From: Pyropia yezoensis
Lineage: Eukaryota; Rhodophyta; Bangiophyceae; Bangiales; Bangiaceae
NCBI GenBank assembly: GCA_009829735.1
Contig: CM020618.1
Span: 38,602,894-38,666,893 of the forward strand
DNA: 64,000 bases
Reading direction: 5' to 3'
A model generated the notes under the pieces. That model made no database searches, had not been told where the DNA came from, and saw nothing but the letters and a program-made list of their open reading frames with translations. How positions within the stretch are numbered: the stretch's first letter is position 1; each line of letters begins with the position of its first letter. Shown piece by piece: positions 21,892 through 32,739 of this stretch. The translations under genes were made by a program, and so were the position numbers.

Positions 21892-23798
21892 TCACGCCCC
21901 ACACCACGTACCAATCGGGTCCTCCCACTCCCCCGCCCCCGCCGCCCCCACCACCCGCGGCCGCCGACGCGGCAGCACCGCCGCCGCCGCCGCCGCCGCC
22001 GCCTCCACGGCGGGAGCCCCCCAACCCCCCCCCCCCCCCCCGCCATCTCCCACCCGCCACCCCCCACCCGCCTGTCGCCGCCACCCCCCCGCCGGCCGAC
22101 GCGGCGGCGCCGCCCAGCCGCTGCGTCTCCCCCACCGCCGCCCACCGGCCGCCGCCGCCGCGGCCGCGGGCCCCCGCGGGTGACGGCAGCGGCGGCTGGA
22201 TGACATCGTTGGGGTCCTCGGCGGGCGACGGCGCCGCCGCGGAGGCCGCCGCGGACAGCCGCCCGCGCGTCCGTGGGCCGACCGCCGCCGCCGCCATGCT
22301 GCCACCGCCGACGGCCACCGGCCGCCGCTGGCGACGGGCGGCCGCGCCGGCGCCGCCGGTGGTTGCGATGGTGGTGGTGGTCGTGGGCGCACGGAGGACC
22401 GCCGCCAGTGCCGGCCGCCGCGGCCGTGGCGGGGACGGCGGGGATGGGGAGGAGGACCGCCGCGGGGTGGTGGCGGCAGCGGCGGCGGCGGCGGGGGGGG
22501 AGGAGGCTGCCCGCGGCGGCGGCGGGGGCGGCGGGAAGGAGGGGGACCGGCGGCAGGCGGGTGGGGGGGGGGGGGGGGGCGGCCCCGTCCCGGGGGGGGC
22601 ACCACCCGCACCACCCGCCCCAGCGACGGGGGGGAGGGGGTGGCTGCCGCGGGGGGGGGGGGAGGCGCCGACCGTCGTTGGCGCACCCCCGCCGGCCGCA
22701 GCGGCCGGGCGGTCAGCGCCGCCGGGGGTGTCGCCGCTGCAGCGTCCGACAGGGGGGGAGGGGAGTCACCCGCAGCCGGCGGCGGCGGCGGCGGCGGCTC
22801 GGCCGACTGGCCCGCCTGGGAGAGCAGCGCCAGCTGCGCGGGCGGGTCGGGTGACGACACGGATGGGGGCACACAGGGCGGCGGCGACGCGGACGGGGGG
22901 CGGCGACGGCGCTTGGCCGCGCCCCCGCCGCCGCCGATGCCGCGGCAGCGTTGGGCGCGGGGGGCGGCGCCGCCCGCCGGCGGCGGCCGCTTGACCGCCC
23001 GGTAGCTGGTGCGGAGGGGGCCCGTGGCGGGGGTGGTGAGGAACCAGCCGCCGCCCCCGCCGCCGCCGCCGCCGCCGCCGCTGCTGCCGCCGCCGCCACC
23101 GCTACCGCCACCGCTACCGCCACTACCGCTGCCAGCGGCAGGGGGCGGGGACGCGCGAGGCACCGCCGCCGCCAGTGAAAGGGAGGCGTAGGGGGTACCC
23201 GCAGCGGCGGCGGGCGTGCCCCCCCCACCCCCGCCGCCGTCACCGCCCAGGGGCGTGAGGGGGGGAGGCGGGAAGGCACCACCGTCAACGGCCGTCGCCG
23301 CCGTACCGCCGGCCGACGGCGGTGCCACGGCCGCCGCCGCCGCGGACAATGGAAGGAGGGGCGGCGGCGACGGCGGCGGCGGTAACGGCAGCGCGGTCGC
23401 CGCCCACGGGGCGGTGGTGGGGGTGGGCGAGCCGCCCGCCGCCGCAAAGGTCAGGGGCGGCTGCGCCGACAGGCCATCGGGCGTCGGTGGCGGGCACGCC
23501 GGCGCCGGCGCCGGCGCCGGCGCCGGGACGGCAGGCGCCCGCCGCGGCGGGGGTGGCCCGCCAGATGGGGGCGGGGGGGAGGGGGGCGGGGGGGACGCCG
23601 CCGCTCCGACGGGGGGGGGGGCGGGCGCCACCGCGGGGGGGGGGGGGGGCAGCGCGGCCGCCCCACCCCTCCCCCCCGAGCCGGCGGCGGCCGCCGACGG
23701 AGAGGCGGTGGAGGGAGGCAACGACGGCCCGCCGCCGGCGGCCGCGGCGGCCACCACCCGCGGTGGCGTCTGGGCCGACAGGCCGTCGGCCGACGGCA

Positions 23799-23849
<51 letters not shown>

Positions 23850-23958
23850 GGGGGTGCGGCCGTGGCTGCCCCGGCCGTGGCCGCCGACGATGACGGGGGG
23901 GCGGGGGGGGGGGGGAGGGGGAGGGGGGGGGGGACTCGTCGTCAGAGGACCATACCAT
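21892..23958 (-). CDS. Probable Ala/Pro/Gly-rich disordered nuclear protein, unknown function
   Basis: The minus-strand ATG at 23958-23956 has a textbook context (GCCACCATGG) and opens MVWSSDDESPPP, an acidic Ser-rich patch that could be a CK2-type site. The ORF runs 688 codons. Within Pro/Ala/Gly runs it shows a repeated short motif, DGLSAQTPP and DGLSAQPPL, which random open frames would not be expected to produce. It also has a non-repetitive stretch (FLTTPATGPLRTSYRAVKR) followed by KRRRR, a likely nuclear localisation signal, and a small helix-like segment (AQLALLSQAGQSAEP). The ORF end at 21892 is not reliable: composition changes after about residue 430 and an intron is likely. Other frames are open too, so this rests on start context, repeated motif and NLS. 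Family not recognised. Confidence 0.4.
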
Positions 23959-24860
23959 GGTGGCGATGGGCGGCGGGGCGGGGATGCGGGGATGCGGGGG
24001 GGGGGGGGGGGTGCGGGGGGCGGGGGGCACACAGGGGTGTGCGGGTGGTGGGGGAGTTGATGGTAGTGGGGAAAGGATGTCAAGGGCGTCAAGACGGGGG
24101 GAAGGGGTGAGTGATGGTGGGGGGGAGCCGAGGGGGCGGGGTAGGGGGGGGGGGGTCGTCCCTTGGACGCCGATGTACTACTGTAACAGGCGTGGAGGGG
24201 ACAGACGGCGAAGGAAGAGGTGGCAGGCGGAGGGACGCCCGGAGAGGGGGGGGCACACAGAGGGCGTGCATGGCGCAGACCGGGCGGGGACTCGGTGGCG
24301 CGGGCTGGCGCTGTAGGGTGCCACGCGGGGACACGCGCATCGCACGGCGAGCCCCCGCCCCGCAGCACGAGAGGGCGGGGTGACCCCACACACACAAGGC
24401 ATGCCATTGCAATGGTGGGGGGGGGAGGGGGGCGGGGGCGGGCAGAGGAGAGGAGTATGACTGGCGGGGCGGGGCCACCACGCCCGCTCCCCATCCCGCG
24501 CGCCATTGGTTGGCGCGCGTGCCGCCACGGGGCCGTTTCGGCCCCCAGGGAGGCGCGAAGCACACTCATTCTCGGCGGCCGACGTGGGCGGGTGGGGGGG
24601 TGCGCCCCTCTGCGCCGTGGGGAGGGGGGGGCGGGGGGCCTGGCCGTTTTTTTTTCCTTCTCGGCGACCGTTCGCGCCAACAGAGCGCCTGGCGGGAGGG
24701 GTCTGCGGGAGGGGGGGAGCAGGGCGCGCCAGGAATTGCGCCCGGCTCCCGTGTACATGGAAAATCCCATCCAACTGGACTGTGCGTCAGGGATGAGGGG
24801 TCGATACCTTAGAGATAAACCATGAAGTTATCAATGAATCAGCACTACGGCCTGAGACGT
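23959..24860. other. Upstream region of the minus-strand gene
   Basis: G-rich on the plus strand (pyrimidine-rich on the minus strand) with several G runs (23999-24011, 24144-24153). No domain in any frame. It holds the CCAAT palindrome listed separately and could contain the promoter and 5' UTR of the gene starting at 23958. Confidence 0.4.
24498..24518. promoter_or_regulatory. Palindrome around a CCAAT box
   Basis: GCGCGCC (24498-24504) and GGCGCGC (24512-24518) flank ATTGGTT, so the minus strand reads AACCAAT inside a 7-bp inverted repeat. It lies about 540 bp upstream of the minus-strand start at 23958. A promoter role is inferred. Confidence 0.35.
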
Positions 24861-25271
24861 ATCAATAATTATGTTCCGAATTTTTGCTGGGTGCCAAAAC
24901 TATTGGACAGTTTTCACATGTTTGGTCAAAACCCACTGCTCTTTCACGGCTCAAAATTGATGGCATGTCTGCAGTGACCACGCGACCAGGTGAGCACGAA
25001 CAACGTCGACCATGCCAGGCCGCCGCCGGGATGAAAACAGGAGAAAGACCTTCTCGAGGAGGCTCAGGTGCCATGCACATACGAGATTCCCAATTCAGCC
25101 GGCCAATAGAATGTGACCTCTCTGTTAACTTGAGGACCTGGTGCCGAGCTCTCGACCTATCCTGGCCGAACCTGTTAACGCATGGCCCGCAGCGCAGCAA
25201 GGTCGTCGGTCATGAGCCTATAAAGTCGTTGGGATAACACTTTCACCTCATGACCGCGACTACCGTAAACA
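24861..25271 (+). promoter_or_regulatory. Candidate plus-strand promoter
   Basis: A clear drop in GC content, a CCAAT box at 25103-25107 and TATAAA at 25219-25224 (context TATAAAGTCG, close to the TATAAAGACG of the RRM gene promoter). The first ATG downstream is at 25272. The layout mirrors the RRM gene promoter. Confidence 0.35.
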
Positions 25272-25670
25272 ATGGCATGCAATATGAGCATAGTATCGAC
25301 TTTGGGAACACATGTTGGCCTCGGGTACGTTTCGAATAGTCGCCTCCTGTCACCGTCTATCCACCTGGGCTACGCCCATCTGTCCGCCCCCGCACCCGCC
25401 CCCTCTCTCACTGTCCATTTGGTTAATTCTCATGCTCTTCATCCACGGCACCCCAGTCGCCCCCCCGCATCACGCATGCGGGGATGCCCCCGTCCTCCCG
25501 CGACGCCTCCGAGAGGCGCTGGCACGTCCGCAGCTATGTGTACGCATGAGTTTCAGAGAGCGACCCCACCATCGTCCCCTCTCATCCCCCTTTCCCCCTC
25601 CTCCAAGCTGTTCCCCAGAGTCATTCCTGCCCGCCCTACGCGCCGTAGGACAGCACCTTTCCGCCGTTGA
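25272..25670 (+). CDS. Short ORF downstream of TATA motif, unknown
   Basis: 132 codons from an ATG in context AACAATGG, 48 nt after a TATA motif at 25219. The first 20 residues (MACNMSIVSTLGTHVGLG) look natural. The rest becomes Pro/Arg/Ser-rich with no domain. A donor-like GGTACG near 25325 suggests that only the first exon is real. Function unknown; a spurious ORF is quite possible. Confidence 0.25.
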   Translation: MACNMSIVSTLGTHVGLGYVSNSRLLSPSIHLGYAHLSAPAPAPSLTVHLVNSHALHPRHPSRPPASRMRGCPRPPATPPRGAGTSAAMCTHEFQRATPPSSPLIPLSPSSKLFPRVIPARPTRRRTAPFRR

Positions 25671-26049
25671 GCGGCTGCGTCGGCCGCTCCGTCAGCACCA
25701 CCACTCCCGATTTGAGGAGCGCGTGTCCGAGGCGAGCCAGCTGTGTCTGGCTCGCTGTGATGACCTTCCCCGGCATAACCCATCTGTCGCCCTCGGAGCA
25801 CGGCAGCGTCGTCAGCGTGTGCCAGGAGACACGGTGATAAATTCGCATCGGGAGTGCACATTCGCATTTCGAGAAGAGGCCGGGAGAGAAAATAGTACAC
25901 CAGGCGAGAAACAGAGAGCGCACAAACATGCAGAAAAAATGGTGTCACACAAGATCCGAGCACACGACACTGTGCGCCTCCATCAGGGCCTTCCCATCAC
26001 CGAGCTTGAAGCAAATCGGACAAACACAAAAGGAGGCACAGGGGCATAC
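25671..26049. other. Left flank of the retrotransposon nest
   Basis: No domain in the short minus-strand frames here. It contains a 9-bp inverted repeat, GCGAGCCAG (25732-25740) and CTGGCTCGC (25747-25755). Before element C inserted, this sequence was contiguous with 63062 onward, the 3' side of the DDE transposase gene. Confidence 0.5.
26045..26049. repeat. Target-site duplication of element C (left), CATAC
   Basis: CATAC directly precedes the LTR start TGTGAGG at 26050 and recurs at 63057-63061 directly after the LTR end at 63056. Confidence 0.9.
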
Positions 26050-26148
26050 TGTGAGGACCCACCTAAAACCGGGGAGCCCTCAACGTACTCGTGGGGGTGT
26101 CAGCGGGCCCTGCGAGCCAATGGGGCGGCGGGGCACGGGGAAGAGGAC
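26050..26148 (-). repeat. Element C left LTR, outer 99 bp
   Basis: Starts TGTGAGGACC and matches 62088-62186. The LTR is interrupted after position 99 by element A, and resumes at 55489. Confidence 0.9.
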
Positions 26149-26617
26149 TGTGGCAAAAACCACAAGCACACACGGCACCCAAGTTGGGGCGGTGTGCTAG
26201 GGCTGCCTCCCGTGTCGGGGGAACCGGAAGAAGTGCAAGTCGCACACACTCTGTCCCTGTTGTGGGGCAAACCCCCCACGGACAAACAAGAGGATGGTGT
26301 GTGGTCCAACAGTTTCTTGGTCGGGACGGGGACGCAGGGCCAAGCCCCGCTGTCCCTCCCCTTATCCCCCCAGGGTCCACTCAGAATCTCGCCACTCAGA
26401 ATCTCCCACCCCAGCACCTGCCCACCGGGCCACACGAAAATTCAAGACGATAAATGCAGAAAACCCTCAAATCCAAGTTGGATTTATTACTAAGCTAACT
26501 ATCCCAAACTTAGGGAATATGGACCCAAATGCAGGGGGAGGAACGGATCAGGCTAGTGGCCTGCCGCCCCTTGCATGGCACGTGTTGCCCCCCTACCTGG
26601 GGGTCAATACTGCCACA
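26149..26617 (-). repeat. Element A left (3') LTR
   Basis: 469 bp with short inverted ends TGTGGCA/TGCCACA. Identical in layout to 44211-44382 joined with 55187-55483 on the other side of B2. Confidence 0.92.
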
Positions 26618-26632
26618 CTCCCCTCTCCTCAG
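26618..26632 (-). promoter_or_regulatory. Element A polypurine tract
   Basis: On the minus strand this reads CTGAGGAGAGGGGAG immediately before the 3' LTR. This is the expected plus-strand DNA priming site. Confidence 0.7.
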
Positions 26633-26955
26633 TTCCGACCGACCCGGTCGGCCCTGTGAGGGGGTACGTAAACGCACGTCTCGGCGTTGGGGGCGCGACT
26701 TGCTGTCCCCCATCGAGTACGTAACACGGATGTGGAGGCGGTCACGTTGACCGCCCCTCTCCTCAAGCGTGCCTTCTCGGCAGCTTGCTCTCCTCAGTTC
26801 ACACTTCACCATCACCACCACCTCCCCTTCACCTTCCACTGGGCCGCCCCACGCTGGGGAGGCCACCCGTATACCCACGATCCGAGTCCCCCTCAACTCG
26901 AGGCGGGTCTCGTGCTGCGATAGCCAGAGCGTCTCTCCCCAACTTGGGGAGAGCC

Positions 26956-28302
26956 ATGGCGACTCCGGGAGTGGAGACGGACTCTCTTGACGAGCGCATG
27001 GAGGACACCTCCTACGGTGCAGCACCCGCCGGGACTTCCGGCGGGGGCTCCGCGATCGCTCCGGGGGACGGGACTCCCGCGTCGCCCGGCTTTGGGTTGA
27101 CGGCGGGGTCTCCCCCGGAGGCGGGACAAGTTGTCCCGCGTGAGGCCTTGGGGCGGTGGTTTTACCCCGCTTGGCCTCTCTATGAGGAGGGGCTGACTGT
27201 TCTTCGCTGTGGCCGACTTGGCGCAGCGATGGGCCGGGTATGGGACCGCCTACGGGAGAAGTATCCCCGTAGGGTCGGGTTCCCTGCCGGCTTCAGGACG
27301 GACCAGTTTGCCTTCCTGGACGATGAGGAGGTTGAGGACGTTCAGCGTGCCAAGGCCATGGTGGACCGCGGGGGAACTATCCCGGGTCCCGGCGACTTGC
27401 CGACCTTCACGTGGGACGCTGTGGCAACTCGCCCACCGTACCTCCACGAGGCCGATCCGCACACTCATCACTTTGATGTGCGGATGGAGAAAGACTTCCG
27501 GCGAGGTCCCTACTTGGTGACCTCGGCTCAACTTGAGTTTCCTCAACAGTCTGCTGCCAGTAAGGAGCAGTACTATCCGAAGAAGCCCGAGTGGTGGCCT
27601 CAAGTTGAGGTCCCCTACGGGTTCCCGGCGTTGTTGCCACGGTTGCTTGACCACTTCGGCTCCGTCATGTTGACGGCTGCCCCTGATCACCTGGTGTGGG
27701 CCATGTTGGCCACCCAGTGGCTCCTCGAGGTCATGTCGACCTGGGTGTCCTGTGTTCAGCGGCGGGGGATGCTCTGGCATCTCCCCCTCCGGCTCCTCCA
27801 AGGTTTGGAACAGCTCACCCCTCAGCTAGTTGCTGAGGGGTGCTCATCAGGACAACTCACTCTACTTCAGGAGATGCTCCGGCTCCATAAGTTTATCGAG
27901 TGGGAGAGCATTGAGCACAAGTTGCGCCGCCCCACTCGTGGGCCCAAGGACGATGGCGCACTTCGCCAGTTCGTGTGGGTCGCTCGTGAACTTCACGACG
28001 GCCGTGTGGTCCTACGAGAGGGGTTGGGCATCGGGGACTACCCGTATGCCCCGGGGGTGGATCGCCACACTGCGCCACCCCCGGACAAGCCCATAGTTAT
28101 GGCCGTGCCGTCCTATGATGACCATATGACTCAACCCCTGCGGGGGCCCCAAGTCGGGGTCGCAGTTACACCCGGGTACCGCCACCTCGGCGGGCCCCTC
28201 CGCTTCCTCCTGTTCCTTTCCAACCTCACGGGAACATCCCGATCAGCGTGGCCGTGGAGTCTTCCACCCCGGTGTCCCCCAACTTGGGGGCCACCCTCCT
28301 GA
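26956..28302 (+). CDS. Element A accessory antisense ORF 1
   Basis: This 448-codon frame lies between pol and the 3' LTR but on the strand opposite to gag and pol. Its ATG is in a strong context (GAGCCATGG). After a Gly/Ser/Pro-rich N-terminus (1-60) comes a compact, non-repetitive region rich in Trp, Tyr, His and Leu (about 65-400). Residues about 150-300 align by eye with the antisense ORF of family B. Shared landmarks are PPYL, then (H/Y)FGSV near 233, an Arg-rich RRG or RQG turn, HLP near 275, and a Leu-rich helix. I recognise no known domain. Plant Tat-lineage elements are known to carry antisense ORFs in the same place, but I cannot say these are related. It may be expressed from the adjacent LTR read in reverse; that is inference. 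Confidence 0.75.
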   Translation: MATPGVETDSLDERMEDTSYGAAPAGTSGGGSAIAPGDGTPASPGFGLTAGSPPEAGQVVPREALGRWFYPAWPLYEEGLTVLRCGRLGAAMGRVWDRLREKYPRRVGFPAGFRTDQFAFLDDEEVEDVQRAKAMVDRGGTIPGPGDLPTFTWDAVATRPPYLHEADPHTHHFDVRMEKDFRRGPYLVTSAQLEFPQQSAASKEQYYPKKPEWWPQVEVPYGFPALLPRLLDHFGSVMLTAAPDHLVWAMLATQWLLEVMSTWVSCVQRRGMLWHLPLRLLQGLEQLTPQLVAEGCSSGQLTLLQEMLRLHKFIEWESIEHKLRRPTRGPKDDGALRQFVWVARELHDGRVVLREGLGIGDYPYAPGVDRHTAPPPDKPIVMAVPSYDDHMTQPLRGPQVGVAVTPGYRHLGGPLRFLLFLSNLTGTSRSAWPWSLPPRCPPTWGPPS

Positions 28303-28898
28303 CGGTATACCCCAAGTTGGTGTTGCCGCCCACGCCCCTAACCTCAGAGATGATGATCACCACGTTGGTGCGCACCATTTCCTGGTTGGCCGCGTCGACC
28401 GCAACCCTACAGAGTTCCGAGACTCCTCAACTTGAGGAGCGCGTTCGTACTGCAGTGGCGACCGCGAGTTGCGAGTCGGTGGCGGAGTTTATGACAGCCG
28501 AGTTGGCTCGCATTGGGGCTATTATGCCCCAGCCAGCCCCACTTGGGCGTGGCAAACGTCGCGCGAGCCGGGCATACTCGCCTTCTCGCCGTCGTCGCCG
28601 ACACTCGCGGCGCTCTCCTTCCGTATCGGAAGACGAGTTGTCTTACTCCGTTTCGGAGTCCTCTACCCCGTCGGAGACGGAGTCTGTCCAGCGTCTGCGT
28701 CGCAAACTTGCGCGCAAGACCAGGCAGAAGAGTGGCCACGGTCGGCGCCACTTGCGCGACCGTGAGGGGCGCGACGGTTCCGACTTGGAGCCGCCGCCCC
28801 CTCCAACAAGTGGAGACCGTTATCGGCGTGGGTCTCGCCGCTCGCCTCCACGTGAGGGCGAGGGCCGTGGAGTGGGAGAGTCTAGCATGCGTGCCTAG
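28248..28898 (+). CDS. Element A accessory antisense ORF 2, Arg/Ser-rich
   Basis: Overlaps accessory ORF 1 by 55 nt in another frame and runs 216 codons. The first half is helical (SEMMITTLVRTISWLAAS). The second half is an RS-type region: SRAYSPSRRRRRHSRRSPS, then Ser/Glu clusters and RRKLARKTRQKSGHGRR. Such SR-like tails are typical of nuclear RNA-associated or nucleic-acid-binding proteins. It ends about 110 nt from the convergent pol stop at 29010. No known domain. Confidence 0.6.
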   Translation: MAVESSTPVSPNLGATLLTVYPKLVLPPTPLTSEMMITTLVRTISWLAASTATLQSSETPQLEERVRTAVATASCESVAEFMTAELARIGAIMPQPAPLGRGKRRASRAYSPSRRRRRHSRRSPSVSEDELSYSVSESSTPSETESVQRLRRKLARKTRQKSGHGRRHLRDREGRDGSDLEPPPPPTSGDRYRRGSRRSPPREGEGRGVGESSMRA

Positions 28899-29009
28899 TT
28901 GGTAGCTGCCTTTGTTGTGAGAGTGTGAGGGTTAGGGCTGTAGTTAAAAGCCACTCTGCGTACCACTTCGACTTGAAGCACTCTCTTGGCACTGTTGCTC
29001 GGCCTTCCC

Positions 29010-31791
29010 TCACGTTGAGGGAGGGCTGTTAGGGTCTATCTCATTCCGGGCACAGTACGCCCGGACCTTCTCAGCGGGAAGGTCCTCCACATACTCCCAC
29101 GTATCATCCTTGGCTTTGTAGCCAAACCAACGCACCCTCAACATGAGGCGGTCAGTGTCTTCATCCCATCCGTGGTCGATGAACTTATCGAACACGTACT
29201 CCTGCGGGCCCTGTTTGGCCGCAGGCAGTGAGGGGAGGCGCCACGCTTCCAAAGCACGCGCCCAAGCTGGGTCGCCTGCAGGCGGTGGTGCAACTTTGAC
29301 CACGTCCTGTCCGTTCACTGTGCGGACCCCATCGTCACTTTCGATGGTGAAGCGCCGCCCATCAGTACGAAGGACCTGGTACGGTCCCTTCGTCTGGAAT
29401 ACCAGCTTACCCCCAGTTGGGGTGTGCGAGTGTACCAGCACCCAGTCACCCTGCTCGGGGACATGTTTAGCATTGCGCACCTTTTTGTCAAAGGTACGCT
29501 TGTAGCGCTTTTGTGCTTTGTCCATCTCAGCCCTGACTTTAGGGATGAGGTTTTCAAGCCTAGCGGCGAACTCCGCCTTACTCTCAGTAGGAGTAGGCGT
29601 ACTGCCACCATCCTCCCTAGTTGGGAGCGACCGCCGCACGGCAATAGACCGCACGCGACGGGGGGTCACAAAAGCGAGGGGTACTTCCCCTGTAGATGAG
29701 TGAACCTGCGAATTGTAGGCAGTAGTAAGGGTAGAAATGTATTGGTCCCACGTCTTCACGTGCTCACTCACATAGTGGCGCAGCTGCCTAACAATAGTTT
29801 TGTTGAAGCGCTCCACCTGCCCGTTAGTTTGTGGGTGGTAGGGGGTGGCATAGTTTGCCTTAACCCCCAACATATCCAGCACTCCCTGAAACAGTACAGA
29901 CGCAAATTGCGGTCCATTGTCCGATAGTGTACTATCTGGGATGCCATACGCGGCAACCCAGTGATCTAGGAAGGCTGACACGACCGACATGGCCGTGATC
30001 TCTGCCAGTGGGATCGCTCGCGTAAGTTTCGTGAAGCGGTCACAGATGACCAGGAGGTACTGATTGCCCTCCTCGGTCACGGGCAGTGGCCCAAGGATGT
30101 CCATCGCCAACGCGGCGAAGGGCTCCTTGGCCGGGAACAATAGCATAGCCGTAGTAGGCCGCCGTTCCATCAGACGATTCTGTGCACAACTTGTGCAGGC
30201 AGCCACCCAACTGTAGATGTCCACCACCATGGACGGCCAGTAGTACCTGGTCCTCAGGGTCTGGTACAGTTTACTAGACCCCAGGTGTCCACCCGTGGGA
30301 GCGTTGTGCTCCCTCTCAAGGATACTGTCCTTGAGGGATGCGGGGACGACAAGTTGTTCGGTCCCCTGGAATACCCCCCTCCTCATGAGGAGGCCATCGT
30401 CTCCCAGAAAGAAACGCGTCTCTACCACTGTATCCAGTATATCCCTCTGCGACTTGCAGAAGGGATCCTCAGCCTGGGCCTTCACCACCTCGTCCAGGGA
30501 CCGGGGCAAGTACTTCTTGCTCCCTGGCGCCTCGGGGTTCAACGCCTGACCCGAGCGCGTGACTACCCCCACGATGGGGATGTCCTCATCGACTGGGTTA
30601 GTGTCCAGCCCCCCGGTAGGTACCCGAGAGAGGCCGTCGGCAAGGGCATGTTGCCTGCCAGGTCGGTATTCAATGTCAAAGTTGAAGGGTGCCAGTCGCA
30701 CCCTCCACCGGTTGAGACGAGTGTTCGTACAGTCCGTCTTAAAGATGAACTGCAACGCGCGGTGGTCACAGCGGATGAGGAACTTCTCACCCTCCAGGTA
30801 GTGACGAAGTGACGTCACCGCCCACACCACTGCGAGTCCTTCCAACTCGGTGACTCCGTAGTTCTTCTCGGCCGAGTTCAGCCCCTTACTAAAGTATCCC
30901 ACCGGCAAGTACTCCTTGTCCGGCTGCTGCTGAAGCAACACACAACCAAGTTGGTCGTAGCTAGCGTCTACATCCAGGATGTAGTGGCCTCCCAACCTGG
31001 GAATAGCCAAGATGGGGGGCTTCAGCAGAAGGTCCCGAAGAGTCTCAAAGGATTCCTGCTCCACCCGACTTGGGGGAGGCAGGTTCTTCGGTAGCGTTGA
31101 GCTCACTAGCTCATTCAACGGCTTCGCCACCTTGGCGAAGCCCTTGGTGAAACGTCGGTACACGTTGCACATCCCGAGGAAGCTCCTCATCTGGGTCTGG
31201 GTCCGGGGGTACTGAGCCTTACGAATGGCCCTCAAGTTCTTCTCGTTAACACTGAGACGCCCCGGATGGACAACATGTCCCAAGTACTCCACCTCTTGAG
31301 TAAAGAGGTGGCACTTACTCGCCTTCAGTGACACACCGGCGTCAGCAAGTAACTTGAACACCTGGCCAAGATGGCCAATGTGTTCCTCCGGACTTCGGGA
31401 GAACACAATGATATCGTCTAGGTACACAAGACAGATCTGCCACCGTACTCCGGCCAGAATCATGTCCATAGCGCGCTGGAAAGTTGCCGGCGCGTTACAG
31501 AGACCAAACGGTAGACGCTTGCACTGGTAGGTACCACAGTGACAGGTAAAGGTAGTTTTATGCCTGTCCTCCGGGGCAATGGGAATTTGCCAGTACCCCG
31601 CGTTACAGTCCAGGGTAGAGAACACGTTTGCCTCCCCCAGAGAGTCCAGACAGTCATCCATCCTAGGTAGGGGATAACTGTCCTTCACCGTGCTCTCGTT
31701 GAGCTTACGGTAGTCGATACAAAACCGGGGGGTCCCATCAACTTTGGGGACGATAACCACCGGACTCGCCCACTCGGCGTTGCTGGCCTCG
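29010..31791 (-). CDS. Element A pol, 3' segment (RT, RNase H, integrase, chromodomain)
   Basis: Minus-strand open segment downstream of the B1 insertion. In order: reverse transcriptase with VYLDDIIVFS (active-site YLDD); RNase H with DVDASYDQLG; the integrase H2C2 finger (H-x-H, then CTSC); the integrase core with MDILGP, SDNGPQFA and VERFNK (the D, D, E residues); and a C-terminal chromodomain-like stretch (VRWFGYKAKDDTWEYVEDLP). This order (RT-RH-INT-chromodomain) places it in the Ty3/gypsy chromoviruses. It faces the antisense accessory ORFs tail to tail. The segment is cut off at its 5' side by element B1; otherwise open. Confidence 0.92.
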
Positions 31792-32154
31792 TGTAGCACA
31801 ATAGGAATCCGTCGCACGTCCACTCTCAGGGAACACTCACCAAGGGGGATCGGCACCAACGTCACCGGGAGGCCAAGGTTGCTGTCCTTGGAGCGCAAGC
31901 CACGGGACCAAGATGGGAGCCCAAATGGGAGGGGTTTGTTGTTCTACCTTGGCCGGCGGTGGATTCGCCACCGGCCCCCTCGTTATAAACCCTCGGAGAC
32001 ACTACTAACTACCCTCCACCCCAAGAGGCAAGTCCCTCTGGTCATACGTAACTTATAGATACCGTGACCAGCTCGGACTCTCAAATTGGAAGTTAAGGAT
32101 TAGAAGTAGCCCCCCTAATATTAGGGTCACAATACGGACAACCATATTGCTACA
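31792..32154 (-). repeat. Element B1 left (3') LTR
   Basis: 363 bp, TGTAGCA...TGCTACA. Contains the self-complementary TTATAA (near 31985), which gives a TATA-like motif on either strand. Confidence 0.93.
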
Positions 32155-32168
32155 TATCCCCCCCTTAG
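32155..32168 (-). promoter_or_regulatory. Element B1 polypurine tract
   Basis: Minus strand reads CTAAGGGGGGGATA directly before the 3' LTR. The same tract occurs in B2 at 44746-44759. Confidence 0.65.
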
Positions 32169-32739
32169 ATTCGGCCCGTCCTCGGGTCGAGTTGCACTCG
32201 GGTTACCGAATGTAAGTGGGTCGCGTGACTGTTTACCCGTCGGGTGGGGCTTTGCGCCCCGTCGCGACAGACACCCCTTTTCGAGGTTGTCCGAGGGGGG
32301 TGCCCCCCTTTGTGTGGTACACACACGATCCGCTTTCCGGACCGTTAATTTCCCGATGCGGGTTTTTGTTCACGACCCCCCTTTCCGAGGGGTGGTGCAA
32401 GCGGATCCGCCACCAGGTGCCTGGTGGTAGAGGGGCCCCTCTCGTGTGGACGATTGAGTGGGGGGCGGGGGCTGCCCGCGTTGCGTGGGGGCGGTTGGGG
32501 GTGACCCCCCTTACTTACCCCGTGTGTGGGTGTGGCCCCGTCCCGCCCAGGTGCCTGGGTGGAGCGCGGTCGTAGCCCCGTGGGGCGCGGGTCGACCCGC
32601 GTGCCTGCGGCGCTTCTCGTGGCCGTTTGTGGTCATAAGCGCGGGTGTCCGCGCTTCCCTGGCTCGTCCCGGTTATCCCACCGTACCGGGTTGTAGCCGT
32701 CGACGGCTTGTGGGCGCGGGGGACTCCGCACCCGTTATC

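Noticed and set aside
20206-22994. Plus-strand frames of 297-848 codons
   Set aside because: Low-complexity shadows of the probable minus-strand gene. A plus-strand ATG at 21681 with a good acceptor near 21778 was noted, but no coherent plus-strand gene could be built.
30285-30812. Plus-strand ORF opposite element A pol
   Set aside because: Shadow of RT/RNase H coding sequence; unlike the accessory ORFs it lies fully inside pol and shows no own conservation.
32458-32739. Upstream extension of the B1 accessory ORF
   Set aside because: The frame is open further upstream, but the sequence there is leader-like and Gly/Arg/Pro-rich. The ATG at 32740 opens the acidic start that both copies share.
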